A stretch of DNA of 5,638 bases from Trichodesmium sp. MAG_R04. Its GTDB lineage: Bacteria > Cyanobacteriota > Cyanobacteriia > Cyanobacteriales > Microcoleaceae. The notes beneath the pieces were generated by a model that did no database searches, was not told the origin of the DNA, and saw nothing but the letters and a program-made list of their open reading frames with translations. Shown here piece by piece: positions 1 to 5,638 of the stretch (positions are counted from its first letter, which is position 1; each line of letters starts with the position of its first letter). Where the stretch lies: contig JAKQYG010000288.1 of the NCBI GenBank assembly GCA_023356515.1, positions 1-5,638 on the forward strand, written 5' to 3'. Both the position numbers and the translations under genes were made by a program.

Positions 1-1312
1 GTATTTTCTCAAATTGATTAAAATTAAATCCTGCAGTTTGAAGATAATTTTTTACGGTATATCTAAGGTCATCAAATGAACTAATAAAAGCTTTGATACT
101 GGGGTTGCCACTTATTCTTAGTAACAGTTCATTTGGTGGTAATAATGAAATTTTATTGATAGGATAAATATTAACTATTCGCTCTAAATTAAAATTATTA
201 ATAATTTTAACTAGTATAATATCATCTACTGATAAATTTTGAGTATTAATAATACATGACCATTTGTATGTTTGAGTTTGCATTTCATAATTTGGAAAAC
301 AGCTTCCTACTTCCTTTCCATTGATTAAAAATGATATTTTTTCTACCTTTTCTTCTGGATTAATATCTGCTGCCCATCCCTCTAAATAAATATCTCCTGT
401 AACTGCCATTTTAATTTTTTGGCAACCTCCATCAGGATGACAATGAAAGTTTAATAATTTATCTATTTCTTCCCCTACTTTTTTCTTACTATTTTTTTCT
501 ACTTCCTTATTCCAGATAATATATAAGTCATGGTATCCACAAAGGCCTTTTTTTATTCGATGCCATTTTGCCTTTCCCTGAGTCACTTTTTGAATTACTT
601 TACCTACCCATTTTTCTCCAACATAAGTAACTCCATAATCTTCAGTTTTCAGAAAAAGACTTTCACTTTCTGGAGTAAAATGAATTTCTTCTGCTTCTAC
701 ATCTGTTTCTATAGTCATTAAAGATAAATCATGGGTACTAAAGATTAATATTCCATTTTCAGTCAAGCTACTATATAATTTTTCTAGCCAACGAGTAAAA
801 GTTTTTTGAGGAGTGTGACTAAAAAAAGAACAGGCAAAAATGCAGTCAAATTTTTGATTAATTTTATAATTTTCAGGATAATTTGTTGAAATTATGCCCT
901 CGACACCAAACTGTTGTTTTTGAAATTCTACTGCTTCAGGATAAATATCTGAAACCCATATTTTATTACTCGGTATTTCCTGAAGTAAAAACCTACTAAA
1001 ACGACCATAACCACTTGCAAAATCTAGAAAAGAGGAGATATTTTCAAAGCCATTAAAATACCATTTTACAATTTGTTTAATTGCATCTAATATTCTTTTT
1101 CCATTGGAAAAATATCGTAGCAATGCTTCATCTTTTCTCCCCTCTGTATTTTTTAAAGCATAGATATACATTTCATCTTGTGGATGAATTATTATATTTA
1201 TTTTTTCAGGTTTTCTGGTTTGGTCTTGAAGAAATTTATCTATAATTAACTTATTATTAAAATCTATTTTTTCAGCTTTCATATTTTTGTCTTTATAATT
1301 TGCTTCTCTCAT
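1..1312 (-). CDS. Multidomain SAM-dependent methyltransferase of a glycan locus (C-terminus beyond the window)
   Basis: The frame is open from an ATG at 1312 to the left edge: 437 residues, no stop, so the C-terminus is missing. Residues about 40-90 hold a helical lead-in. Residues 95-110 carry the class I methyltransferase motif I (FLDFASGYGRFSRFLL), followed by an acidic strand end at D122 (WVSDIY) and a motif-IV-like strand at 155-163 (FDCIFACSF). Residues about 300-390 lack enzyme motifs and contain a GDIYLEGWAAD stretch and an INGKEVG stretch, a pattern I associate with beta-rich accessory domains in polysaccharide enzymes. Residues 392-437 (PPNELLLRISG, then an amphipathic helix) resemble the segment just before motif I of another methyltransferase family, so a second catalytic domain probably follows outside the window. 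No signal peptide or membrane segment is seen, so it is likely cytoplasmic. No Shine-Dalgarno is visible; Met11 is an alternative start. It lies 113 bases downstream of wzt on the same strand, which suggests methylation of the exported glycan. The acceptor is unknown. The gene is strikingly A+T rich (9 G+C in 181-240). Confidence 0.85.
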   Translation of the reverse strand, partial: MREANYKDKNMKAEKIDFNNKLIIDKFLQDQTRKPEKINIIIHPQDEMYIYALKNTEGRKDEALLRYFSNGKRILDAIKQIVKWYFNGFENISSFLDFASGYGRFSRFLLQEIPSNKIWVSDIYPEAVEFQKQQFGVEGIISTNYPENYKINQKFDCIFACSFFSHTPQKTFTRWLEKLYSSLTENGILIFSTHDLSLMTIETDVEAEEIHFTPESESLFLKTEDYGVTYVGEKWVGKVIQKVTQGKAKWHRIKKGLCGYHDLYIIWNKEVEKNSKKKVGEEIDKLLNFHCHPDGGCQKIKMAVTGDIYLEGWAADINPEEKVEKISFLINGKEVGSCFPNYEMQTQTYKWSCIINTQNLSVDDIILVKIINNFNLERIVNIYPINKISLLPPNELLLRISGNPSIKAFISSFDDLRYTVKNYLQTAGFNFNQFEKI

Positions 1313-1425
1313 TTTGAATATATAAAATAGGTAAACGTTTCCTTGGATAGGGAATGAAAAAAAATCATTTCAGTATTTATCATTGGTCGGTACTGAACCT
1401 GATTTTTTCTAGGGTTTTTGTTGTT
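1313..1425 (-). other. Short noncoding gap between wzt and the methyltransferase gene
   Basis: These 113 bases separate the wzt stop (TAA, 1428-1426) from the methyltransferase ATG. No GC-rich hairpin followed by a T-run is present. The only stem is AATGA, a T-only loop, then TCATT around 1364-1380, too weak to call a terminator. An 8-base perfect palindrome AAACGTTT at 1333-1340 lies about 20 bases before the ATG, and a TATATT-like element at about 1318-1323 is very close to it. A GGTCGGTACTGAACC imperfect palindrome is at 1385-1399. None of these is strong enough to name as a site. Readthrough from wzt is the simplest reading. Confidence 0.4.
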
Positions 1426-2844
1426 TTAAATATATTCAATTTCTGCTTGATTATTTATAGTCTTATATTCAATGTTTAAGCTAGGTTCTATTAAAAAGTC
1501 AACGACACCTGTGCCGCATGAGTCACTATAATGTTGGACTCTAAACATAGCAATGTCGATGGAACGAGATAAATAAGTTAAATGATCGTCTGCCATTCCG
1601 ACAACTCCAGCATTTAAAAAATATACACCAGGATTTAGTAAACATTTGAATTTAAATTTGACTATAACTGTTTGCTCTGCTGCAATATATTCTACTGATT
1701 TAGTATCACCATGTAAAGAGGCTCCTCCTAACTCAAAACCACTGAGTGTTTTTATCAACATTCCAAACCTAACTTTGGATGTTGAATTCATAAATTTTAC
1801 TGTGTATGTGTAATGGTATTCCCGGCGGTTAATTAAATGATTTACTCTTTTACCATCTAAAGTAATAATATGGGGGTCAATAATTTTTGCTCCCTTATCA
1901 GGATAATGTATGGTATTTGAGGGTATCATCTCTGGGTCATAAATTTCTTCATATTCTGTTGATTTTGCAATATAATCTTGACTTTTATTTTCACTCTTTT
2001 GTTGGGATTTAGATGTTGATTCATTTATCTCCTCATTATCAAATAAATCCTGAATAGTTAAATTAGGAATTTGGCGAATTTCTTCTCTTATTGATGGGAT
2101 TTTGTCTGGAAAAGCATAGATTAATTTCTGATATTTAGAAACTACATATTTAGGAGTATGATAAAGTAACATTTCCCCATGATCCATCAAAATTGCTGAA
2201 TCACAAAGCTGAACTACTGTTGAAGCAGCATGAGAGACAAATAAAATTGTACCTCCTCTTTCTTGAATATCTTGAATACGAGCAAAACATTTTCTTTGAA
2301 ATGCTTCATCTCCTACTGAAAGTGCTTCATCAACTACTAAAATATCTGGATCTACGCTGGTAGCTACAGCAAATCCTAACCTAATAAACATTCCACTAGA
2401 ATAAGTTTTTACGGGTTGGTCAATAAAATCACCAATATCGGCAAAACTGGCAATTTTGTCAAATTTTGCTTCTATTTCTGATGTTTTTAATCCTAATAAC
2501 TGACCGTTAAAAAAAACGTTTTGTCTCCCTGTAAATTCTGGATTAAATCCACTGCCAAGTTCTAGTAGTGCGGAAATTCTTCCTTGAACTTTTACTTTTC
2601 CTTTTGTTGGGGTTAGAGTACCTACAATTATTTGTAAAAGGGTGCTTTTTCCTGAACCATTCCGTCCTACAATTCCTAAAGTATGCCCTCTTTCTATTTC
2701 TATATTTATATTTTGTACTGCCCAAAATTCATCAGCACGACTTTTTCCTGGGAGTAAAATTTCTTTTAAACGGTCTACAGGATGTCGGTACCGTTTAAAA
2801 CATTTAGCAACATTTTGTAGTGAAATTACAGTTTCAGACATCAT
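1426..2844 (-). CDS. wzt: Wzt: ABC transporter ATPase with C-terminal carbohydrate-binding domain, O-antigen/polysaccharide export
   Basis: A 472-residue ATPase that powers export of a lipid-linked polysaccharide through the Wzm permease. The nucleotide-binding domain covers residues about 5-245: Walker A GRNGSGKST (60-68), the family-typical LLELGSGFNPEFTGRQN stretch (93-109) around the Q-loop position, signature YSSGM (148-152) in place of LSGGQ, Walker B DILVVDE (167-173) with catalytic E173, D-loop SVGD (176-179), and switch His205. All catalytic residues are intact. A polar, acidic linker of about 65 residues (248-312) follows, then a beta-sandwich-like domain (about 315-452) resembling the Wzt C-terminal domain family (PF14524), which in the E. 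coli O9a system binds the modified non-reducing end of the glycan. Length and layout fit the long, CBD-bearing Wzt class rather than the short KpsT/TagH type. The start is ATGATG (2844 or 2841), with no Shine-Dalgarno. The permease partner lies upstream, separated by an unusually long 232-base gap. Confidence 0.95.
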   Translation of the reverse strand: MMSETVISLQNVAKCFKRYRHPVDRLKEILLPGKSRADEFWAVQNINIEIERGHTLGIVGRNGSGKSTLLQIIVGTLTPTKGKVKVQGRISALLELGSGFNPEFTGRQNVFFNGQLLGLKTSEIEAKFDKIASFADIGDFIDQPVKTYSSGMFIRLGFAVATSVDPDILVVDEALSVGDEAFQRKCFARIQDIQERGGTILFVSHAASTVVQLCDSAILMDHGEMLLYHTPKYVVSKYQKLIYAFPDKIPSIREEIRQIPNLTIQDLFDNEEINESTSKSQQKSENKSQDYIAKSTEYEEIYDPEMIPSNTIHYPDKGAKIIDPHIITLDGKRVNHLINRREYHYTYTVKFMNSTSKVRFGMLIKTLSGFELGGASLHGDTKSVEYIAAEQTVIVKFKFKCLLNPGVYFLNAGVVGMADDHLTYLSRSIDIAMFRVQHYSDSCGTGVVDFLIEPSLNIEYKTINNQAEIEYI

Positions 2845-3076
2845 GGGTTTTACATTTAAAAATTATTGGGGAATGCTACACAAACAGTCATTAGCTATCT
2901 GTAATCAGTTATTAATTTATTATTACATTGAAGGAGGAATTAGTCTTTCAGGAGTTATGGAGCAGTAGATTATCAAACTCATCAAGAGCAGTTTTTTCAA
3001 TACTTTTTATTCTCCTTAAATCTCTTAATATTAATTCCTGCTGATTAAAGATGATAGTTGAGGACTGAATGTTTAC
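2845..3076 (-). other. Gap between wzm and wzt with fragmentary small reading frames
   Basis: Paired wzm and wzt genes usually overlap or nearly touch, so 232 bases is long. No intrinsic terminator is visible. The half next to wzm (about 2948-3076) has protein-like reading frames on the minus strand, described separately. The half next to wzt (2845-2922) is A+T-rich with no frame of note and serves as the wzt leader. I see no convincing promoter there and no ribosome-binding site before the ATGATG of wzt. Confidence 0.5.
2923..3000 (-). CDS. Tentative 25-residue hydrophobic peptide, TTG start
   Basis: AAGGAG at 3017-3012 lies 11 bases before a TTG at 3000, which opens 25 codons ending at TAA 2925-2923. 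The peptide begins LKKLLLMSLIIYCSI: two lysines, then a hydrophobic run, like a tiny membrane peptide or the front of a signal sequence, followed by TPERLIPPSM. This is the clearest Shine-Dalgarno match in the export locus, but the spacing is long, the start is not ATG and the frame is very short. It overlaps the other fragmentary frame in a different phase. Treat it as a candidate only. Confidence 0.15.
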   Translation of the reverse strand: MKKLLLMSLIIYCSITPERLIPPSM

Positions 3077-3080
3077 TCAT
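2948..3080 (-). pseudogene. Possible remnant of a small gene overlapping the wzm stop (frame broken once)
   Basis: An ATG at 3080-3078 overlaps the wzm stop in the classic ATGA arrangement and opens 11 codons (MSKHSVLNYHL) ending at TAA 3047-3045. Stepping one base forward at that CTT-TAA reopens a frame that runs 32 more codons to a TGA at 2950-2948, reading NQQELILRDLRR, then an IKSIEKTALDEFDNLLLHNS tail. The composite would be about 43 residues, charged and probably helical. I do not recognise it. The second half is also in frame with wzm itself beyond its TGA. It could be a decayed translationally coupled gene, or chance in A+T-rich DNA. Wzm ends naturally at its own stop, so it is not a wzm truncation. 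Confidence 0.22.
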
Positions 3081-3931
3081 AAAACGTCAGCAAAAGCAGG
3101 ACGTAGTTTTTTATAAACCCAGAAGCCAAAATAAAATATTATTAGAGATATTAAAGTAGCAATTCCTAATTCCCCCCAGTGTTTAATTTCTCCTACTAAT
3201 ATTAGGTCGCGATATACTTCTACTATCGCTGTTAAAGGATTGCACCAAAATACCCAAACTCGCCAATTTTCTGGAATTACTGATGCAGGATATACTATTG
3301 GTGTAACGTAAAACCAAAGATTAATAATTACTCCTAAAGTTTGTGGAATATCTCGTAAAAATACTGTTAACCCGGCAGTAAAATATCCTAAACCTGCTGT
3401 TAATAAAAGTTGAGGTATAAATACTATGGGTAGTAACCATAATGTTTGATTTATTACTCCAGATGATAGATAAAGCATTCCTATTAAAGCTATTAACCCA
3501 AATGTACTTTCTAGAAATGTTGAAAGAATAGGAACTAAGGGTAATAAACTGAGTGGAAAGACTAATTTTTTAACTAAATTTGGCTGTCTAATTACACATC
3601 CAGAAGCTTGAGTTAATCCATTAGTGAAAGCTATCCAAGCTATTAATCCTGCAAATAGCCATAATCCAAAGGTTAGCTTACTATCTTGTGGTAGTCCTTT
3701 AAGGCTAAGTTTAACTTTAAGAATAATTGAGAAGACGTAGGTATAAATTAAAAGTTGGGATAGCTGATTGAGTAGTGGCCATAAATTTCCAAGAATTGAG
3801 CCTTTATATTTAGCTTCTAAATCTCTTCGTACTAATGTGAATAACAGGTTGAAGCTAACTAACCAATGAGTATCTACCACGGTTAGCCAATGACTAACCC
3901 TGTTAGCTTTGCTGATAATACTTTTCATCAT
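3077..3931 (-). CDS. wzm: Wzm: ABC-2 type permease of a polysaccharide exporter
   Basis: A 284-residue inner-membrane permease, the usual length for the ABC-2 polysaccharide-export family (Wzm/KpsM/TagG). It should dimerise and, with the Wzt ATPase, extrude an undecaprenol-linked glycan to the periplasm. The N-terminal cytoplasmic stretch contains the family-typical RRDLEAKYKGSILGNLWPLL segment (35-54), the interfacial helix before the first membrane span. Hydrophobic spans lie at roughly 53-73, 87-108, 124-155, 166-192, 198-216 and 253-273. Other family marks are FLRDI (191-195), WFYVTPIVYP (206-215) and NPLTAIVEVYRD (231-242). The C-terminus YKKLRPAFADVL is a natural family ending, so the protein looks complete. 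The start is a tandem ATGATG (3931 or 3928) without a close Shine-Dalgarno; TAGGAGG lies about 30 bases upstream, too far to act normally. It is the first gene of the minus-strand export set. Confidence 0.94.
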   Translation of the reverse strand: MMKSIISKANRVSHWLTVVDTHWLVSFNLLFTLVRRDLEAKYKGSILGNLWPLLNQLSQLLIYTYVFSIILKVKLSLKGLPQDSKLTFGLWLFAGLIAWIAFTNGLTQASGCVIRQPNLVKKLVFPLSLLPLVPILSTFLESTFGLIALIGMLYLSSGVINQTLWLLPIVFIPQLLLTAGLGYFTAGLTVFLRDIPQTLGVIINLWFYVTPIVYPASVIPENWRVWVFWCNPLTAIVEVYRDLILVGEIKHWGELGIATLISLIIFYFGFWVYKKLRPAFADVL

Positions 3932-4027
3932 AAATTTTATGTAAGTGGGAAGGCAACCTCCTAGTAAATGGGATTTAGTATAAACTACTTGCTGAACTTA
4001 GTTGACACAGTCTTTTTCTTAGCAAAT
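3932..4027 (-). promoter_or_regulatory. Probable promoter region of the wzm-wzt-methyltransferase set
   Basis: The 96 bases between the conserved hypothetical gene and wzm contain, on the minus strand, a good -10 element TATACT at 3982-3977. It would start transcription near 3970, about 40 bases before the wzm ATG. The hexamer 17 bases upstream (TCAACT) is a poor -35, so the promoter may need an activator or alternative sigma factor. An imperfect inverted repeat (AACTA/TAGTT arms, 3983-4003) fills the spacer and could be an operator. No terminator hairpin for the upstream hypothetical gene is seen, so readthrough into wzm is also possible. Confidence 0.35.
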
Positions 4028-4558
4028 CTAAAGTAAGGGTTCTATTGCTTCCTTAATTGCCTTTAATTGCTCAGTATCATAGCCCCAGCGTTTTAAAAAG
4101 TCTTTGTAATTTCCCTGGCTAGTAGTTGTAGCTTGATATAGTTCCTGAATATTGCTTGATAGGCTGGGTATATTAAGGCTTTTTATTAGTTTTGTAGTTC
4201 GCGATCGCACTGTTTTAGATTTATTGGCTGCCTCGTCATCTTGATTTTGCTGATGGTGGACTACCATTGCCGAACACATGGCTAAATTTTTGGCCAACAG
4301 TTCTACTACTACCTCTGGAGCTGATTCTAAGGCTTTTAATACTGATGGTGATGGACTATCGGCTAAGGGTCGAGAATCTGTGAGATAACTTACGAAAAAT
4401 CCTCTAGCACCGTTTTTGCTCTTGACTAAATCTCCAATTAGTGATTCTATTTTAGTTTCTGATAGCTGGCCTGTTTCTATTTTGGACATGATTGTTTGAG
4501 TTAGGGCGATCGCTTTTTCAAATGTTATATTTTCTGGTACTGATAATAATGAGGTCAT
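4028..4558 (-). CDS. Conserved cyanobacterial protein of unknown function
   Basis: Function unknown. From the ATG at 4558 it is 176 residues, soluble and apparently all helical, with no signal peptide, membrane segment or metal-binding motif. The opening SLLSVPENITFEKAIALTQ, the block NGARGFFVSYLTDSRPLAD (49-67) and the C-terminal FLKRWGYDTEQLKAI (154-168) match my recollection of a family found across cyanobacteria beside housekeeping genes; no search was run. The frame stays open upstream to an ATG at 4669, but I prefer 4558. The extra 37 residues are Asn/Tyr/Phe/Ile-rich, unlike the rest, and would cover the whole divergent promoter and overlap the ruvB start. Two HIP1 octamers (4201-4208 and 4506-4513) lie inside the gene, which fits a vertically inherited gene. 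It is divergent from ruvB, which does not by itself imply a role in recombination. Confidence 0.82.
   Translation of the reverse strand: MTSLLSVPENITFEKAIALTQTIMSKIETGQLSETKIESLIGDLVKSKNGARGFFVSYLTDSRPLADSPSPSVLKALESAPEVVVELLAKNLAMCSAMVVHHQQNQDDEAANKSKTVRSRTTKLIKSLNIPSLSSNIQELYQATTTSQGNYKDFLKRWGYDTEQLKAIKEAIEPLL
4201..4208. repeat. HIP1 octamer GCGATCGC
   Basis: A perfect copy of the highly iterated palindrome of cyanobacterial genomes, inside the conserved hypothetical gene. It supports a cyanobacterial origin for this part of the window. Confidence 0.9.
4506..4513. repeat. HIP1 octamer GCGATCGC
   Basis: A second perfect copy, near the 5' end of the conserved hypothetical gene, about 300 bases from the first. 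Confidence 0.9.
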
Positions 4559-4661
4559 AAGTTTAGGATAATTATTAAATATACTCTTTGTATGATAAAT
4601 GTTGTACGTAAATATAGTTAGACCATTGTAAAATAAGGATGTTACTTCTAAATTTCTAGTT
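4559..4661. promoter_or_regulatory. Divergent intergenic region between the conserved hypothetical gene and ruvB
   Basis: This 103-base A+T-rich spacer must hold the promoters of two divergent genes if the hypothetical gene starts at 4558. A TATAGT at 4613-4618 is a possible plus-strand -10 for ruvB, with only TTGTAT 19 bases upstream as a poor -35. On the minus strand TATATT (4583-4578) is a possible -10 for the hypothetical gene. A TGTACGTA is at 4604-4611, but it lacks the second half needed for a cyanobacterial LexA box, so no SOS-type control of ruvB is claimed. No ribosome-binding site precedes either start. Confidence 0.35.
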
Positions 4662-5638
4662 ATGGCCATAATATCTTCTAAAAAACAACCACCCGAAAGG
4701 CCAGATGATGACGTTTTCTTAGCTTCAGAAAGTAAAACTTCGTCTAAATATAAAACTAAAAAGTCAAAATCTCAAGCGGAAAGATCGGAAGTAGAAGCTT
4801 TATTAGGGTCAGGGGCATCTGCTACAGAAAAAAGTGGTAATCAAAATGAAGAAAAAATCCGACCTCAAAGGTTAGATGAATATATCGGACAGAAAGACCT
4901 GAAAGAGGTGTTGAATATTGCGATTTCGGCGGCTAAATCTAGAAAAGAATCTCTAGACCATTTACTTTTGTATGGTCCTCCGGGATTGGGGAAGACTACT
5001 ATGTCTCTAATATTGGCAGCAGAAATGGAGGTGAATTGTAAGATTACTACTGCACCTGCTATTGAAAAACCTAGAGATATAGTTGGTTTGTTGGTAGGTT
5101 TACAAAAGGGGGATGTTTTGTTTATAGATGAAATTCATCGCCTTTCTAAGATGACGGAAGAAATACTTTATCCGGCTATGGAAGATTTTCGACTAGATAT
5201 TACTGTTGGGCAAGGTAAGAGTTCTAAGACTAGGAGTATTCCTCTGAAGCCTTTTACTTTGGTAGGGGCAACTACTCGGGTTGGTTCTTTGACTTCTCCT
5301 CTGCGCGATCGCTTCGGAATTATTCAGAGGTTGCGGTTTTATGAGGTTGATGAACTGAGTTTAATTATTATTCGAGGGGCAAAACTTTTAAATACGGATA
5401 TTACAGAGGATGGTGCTCAGGAGATTGCCCGTCGTTCCCGGGGTACGCCTCGAATTGCTAATCGTTTACTGAGACGGGTGAGAGATTATTCGGAGGTAAA
5501 AAAGTTGGCTCCGATAAGTGCTGAGGTTGCAGGTGAAGCTTTGGAGTTGTTTAATGTTGACCCTCTGGGTTTGGATTGGACTGACCGTAATTTACTGAGG
5601 ACGATGATTGAGAATTATAATGGTGGCCCTGCTGGTTT
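4662..5638 (+). CDS. ruvB: RuvB, Holliday junction branch-migration ATPase (C-terminus beyond the window)
   Basis: RuvB forms hexameric rings that, with RuvA, pump DNA through Holliday junctions during recombinational repair. The window holds 325 residues; roughly 40 C-terminal residues of the winged-helix domain are missing at the edge. The start ATGGCCATAATATCT encodes MAIISS, which I recall as the conserved beginning of cyanobacterial RuvB. Residues 7-64 form a Lys/Ser/Glu-rich, probably disordered extension absent from E. coli RuvB. The AAA+ core follows: EKIRPQRLDEYIGQ (64-77), Walker A GPPGLGKT (105-112), Walker B DVLFIDEIHR (151-160), the RuvA-contacting hairpin region around 182-194, sensor 1 GATTR (202-206), the arginine finger within SPLRDRFG (212-219) and sensor 2 in RGTPRIANR (260-268). 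LFNVDPLGLDWTDR (296-309) begins the winged helix. All catalytic residues are intact. One HIP1 octamer lies at 5305-5312. It is monocistronic as far as can be seen and is divergent from its neighbour. Confidence 0.97.
   Translation, partial: MAIISSKKQPPERPDDDVFLASESKTSSKYKTKKSKSQAERSEVEALLGSGASATEKSGNQNEEKIRPQRLDEYIGQKDLKEVLNIAISAAKSRKESLDHLLLYGPPGLGKTTMSLILAAEMEVNCKITTAPAIEKPRDIVGLLVGLQKGDVLFIDEIHRLSKMTEEILYPAMEDFRLDITVGQGKSSKTRSIPLKPFTLVGATTRVGSLTSPLRDRFGIIQRLRFYEVDELSLIIIRGAKLLNTDITEDGAQEIARRSRGTPRIANRLLRRVRDYSEVKKLAPISAEVAGEALELFNVDPLGLDWTDRNLLRTMIENYNGGPAG
5305..5312. repeat. HIP1 octamer GCGATCGC
   Basis: A third perfect copy, in ruvB, coding part of the arginine-finger segment LRDRF. 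It therefore sits on codons that are functionally fixed. Confidence 0.9.

Noticed and set aside
530..721. Plus-strand frame of 63 codons rich in Phe and Ser.
   Set aside because: It lies wholly inside the methyltransferase gene on the other strand; its composition is what antisense of A+T-rich coding DNA gives, and it has no ribosome site.
1363..1381. AATGA, T-run, TCATT hairpin as a terminator after wzt.
   Set aside because: Only five A+T-dominated pairs, and the T-run forms the loop instead of following the stem.
2543..2725. Minus-strand frame of 60 codons inside wzt, in another phase.
   Set aside because: It covers the Walker A region of wzt, whose own frame carries clear motifs. The low-complexity Lys/Arg/Asn product is a phase shadow.
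2568..2968. Two plus-strand frames (2568-2798 and 2642-2968) across the 5' half of wzt and the gap.
   Set aside because: Antisense shadows of wzt. The second extends about 120 bases into the gap, but has no supporting motif or ribosome site.
2948..3076. Readthrough extension of Wzm by 42 codons past its TGA.
   Set aside because: Wzm already ends with a normal family C-terminus. The open frame is better explained as a remnant or chance.
4002..4029. Plus-strand TTGACA at 4002-4007 as a -35 for an antisense transcript into the hypothetical gene.
   Set aside because: No acceptable -10 occurs 16-18 bases downstream; the sequence there reads AATCTA.
4600..4619. TGTACGTAAATATAG as a LexA or NtcA site upstream of ruvB.
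   Set aside because: Only one GTAC half is present, and no GTA-N8-TAC spacing exists.
4559..4669. N-terminal 37-residue extension of the conserved hypothetical protein from the ATG at 4669.
   Set aside because: It reads like translated spacer, overlaps the ruvB start and removes all promoter room. The start at 4558 fits the family opening I recall.

Overview
The window looks cyanobacterial. It carries three GCGATCGC (HIP1) octamers, the base composition is very A+T rich, several starts lack a Shine-Dalgarno sequence, and the RuvB at the right end has the long N-terminal extension and MAIISS start that I associate with cyanobacterial RuvB. The low G+C and loose gene spacing would fit a filamentous marine type such as Trichodesmium or Okeania, but that is inference and not tested.

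Left part (1-3931, all on the minus strand, transcribed right to left): a polysaccharide-export module. The order in the direction of transcription is wzm (ABC-2 permease, 3931-3077), a 232-base gap with remnants of small reading frames, wzt (ATPase with a C-terminal carbohydrate-binding domain, 2844-1426), a 113-base gap, and a large methyltransferase (1312 to the left edge, incomplete). The permease and ATPase should form a Wzm-Wzt exporter that moves a lipid-linked glycan across the inner membrane. The methyltransferase has one complete SAM-binding domain, a central region that looks like a glycan-associated beta domain, and then the start of what looks like a second methyltransferase domain. 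It may modify or cap the glycan that the Wzt C-terminal domain recognises.

Right part (4028-5638): a conserved cyanobacterial protein of unknown function (minus strand, best start 4558) and, divergent from it, ruvB (plus strand from 4662, cut by the window edge), the Holliday-junction branch-migration motor. All three HIP1 sites lie in this part and none in the export locus. This suggests a junction between core chromosome and an exchangeable surface-glycan locus near 3932-4027.

I see no tRNA, rRNA, CRISPR array, insertion sequence or convincing intrinsic terminator. I found no clearly new system. The least ordinary items are the tandem-domain methyltransferase next to a glycan-recognising Wzt, the fragmentary reading frames between wzm and wzt, and the palindromic ruvB start.
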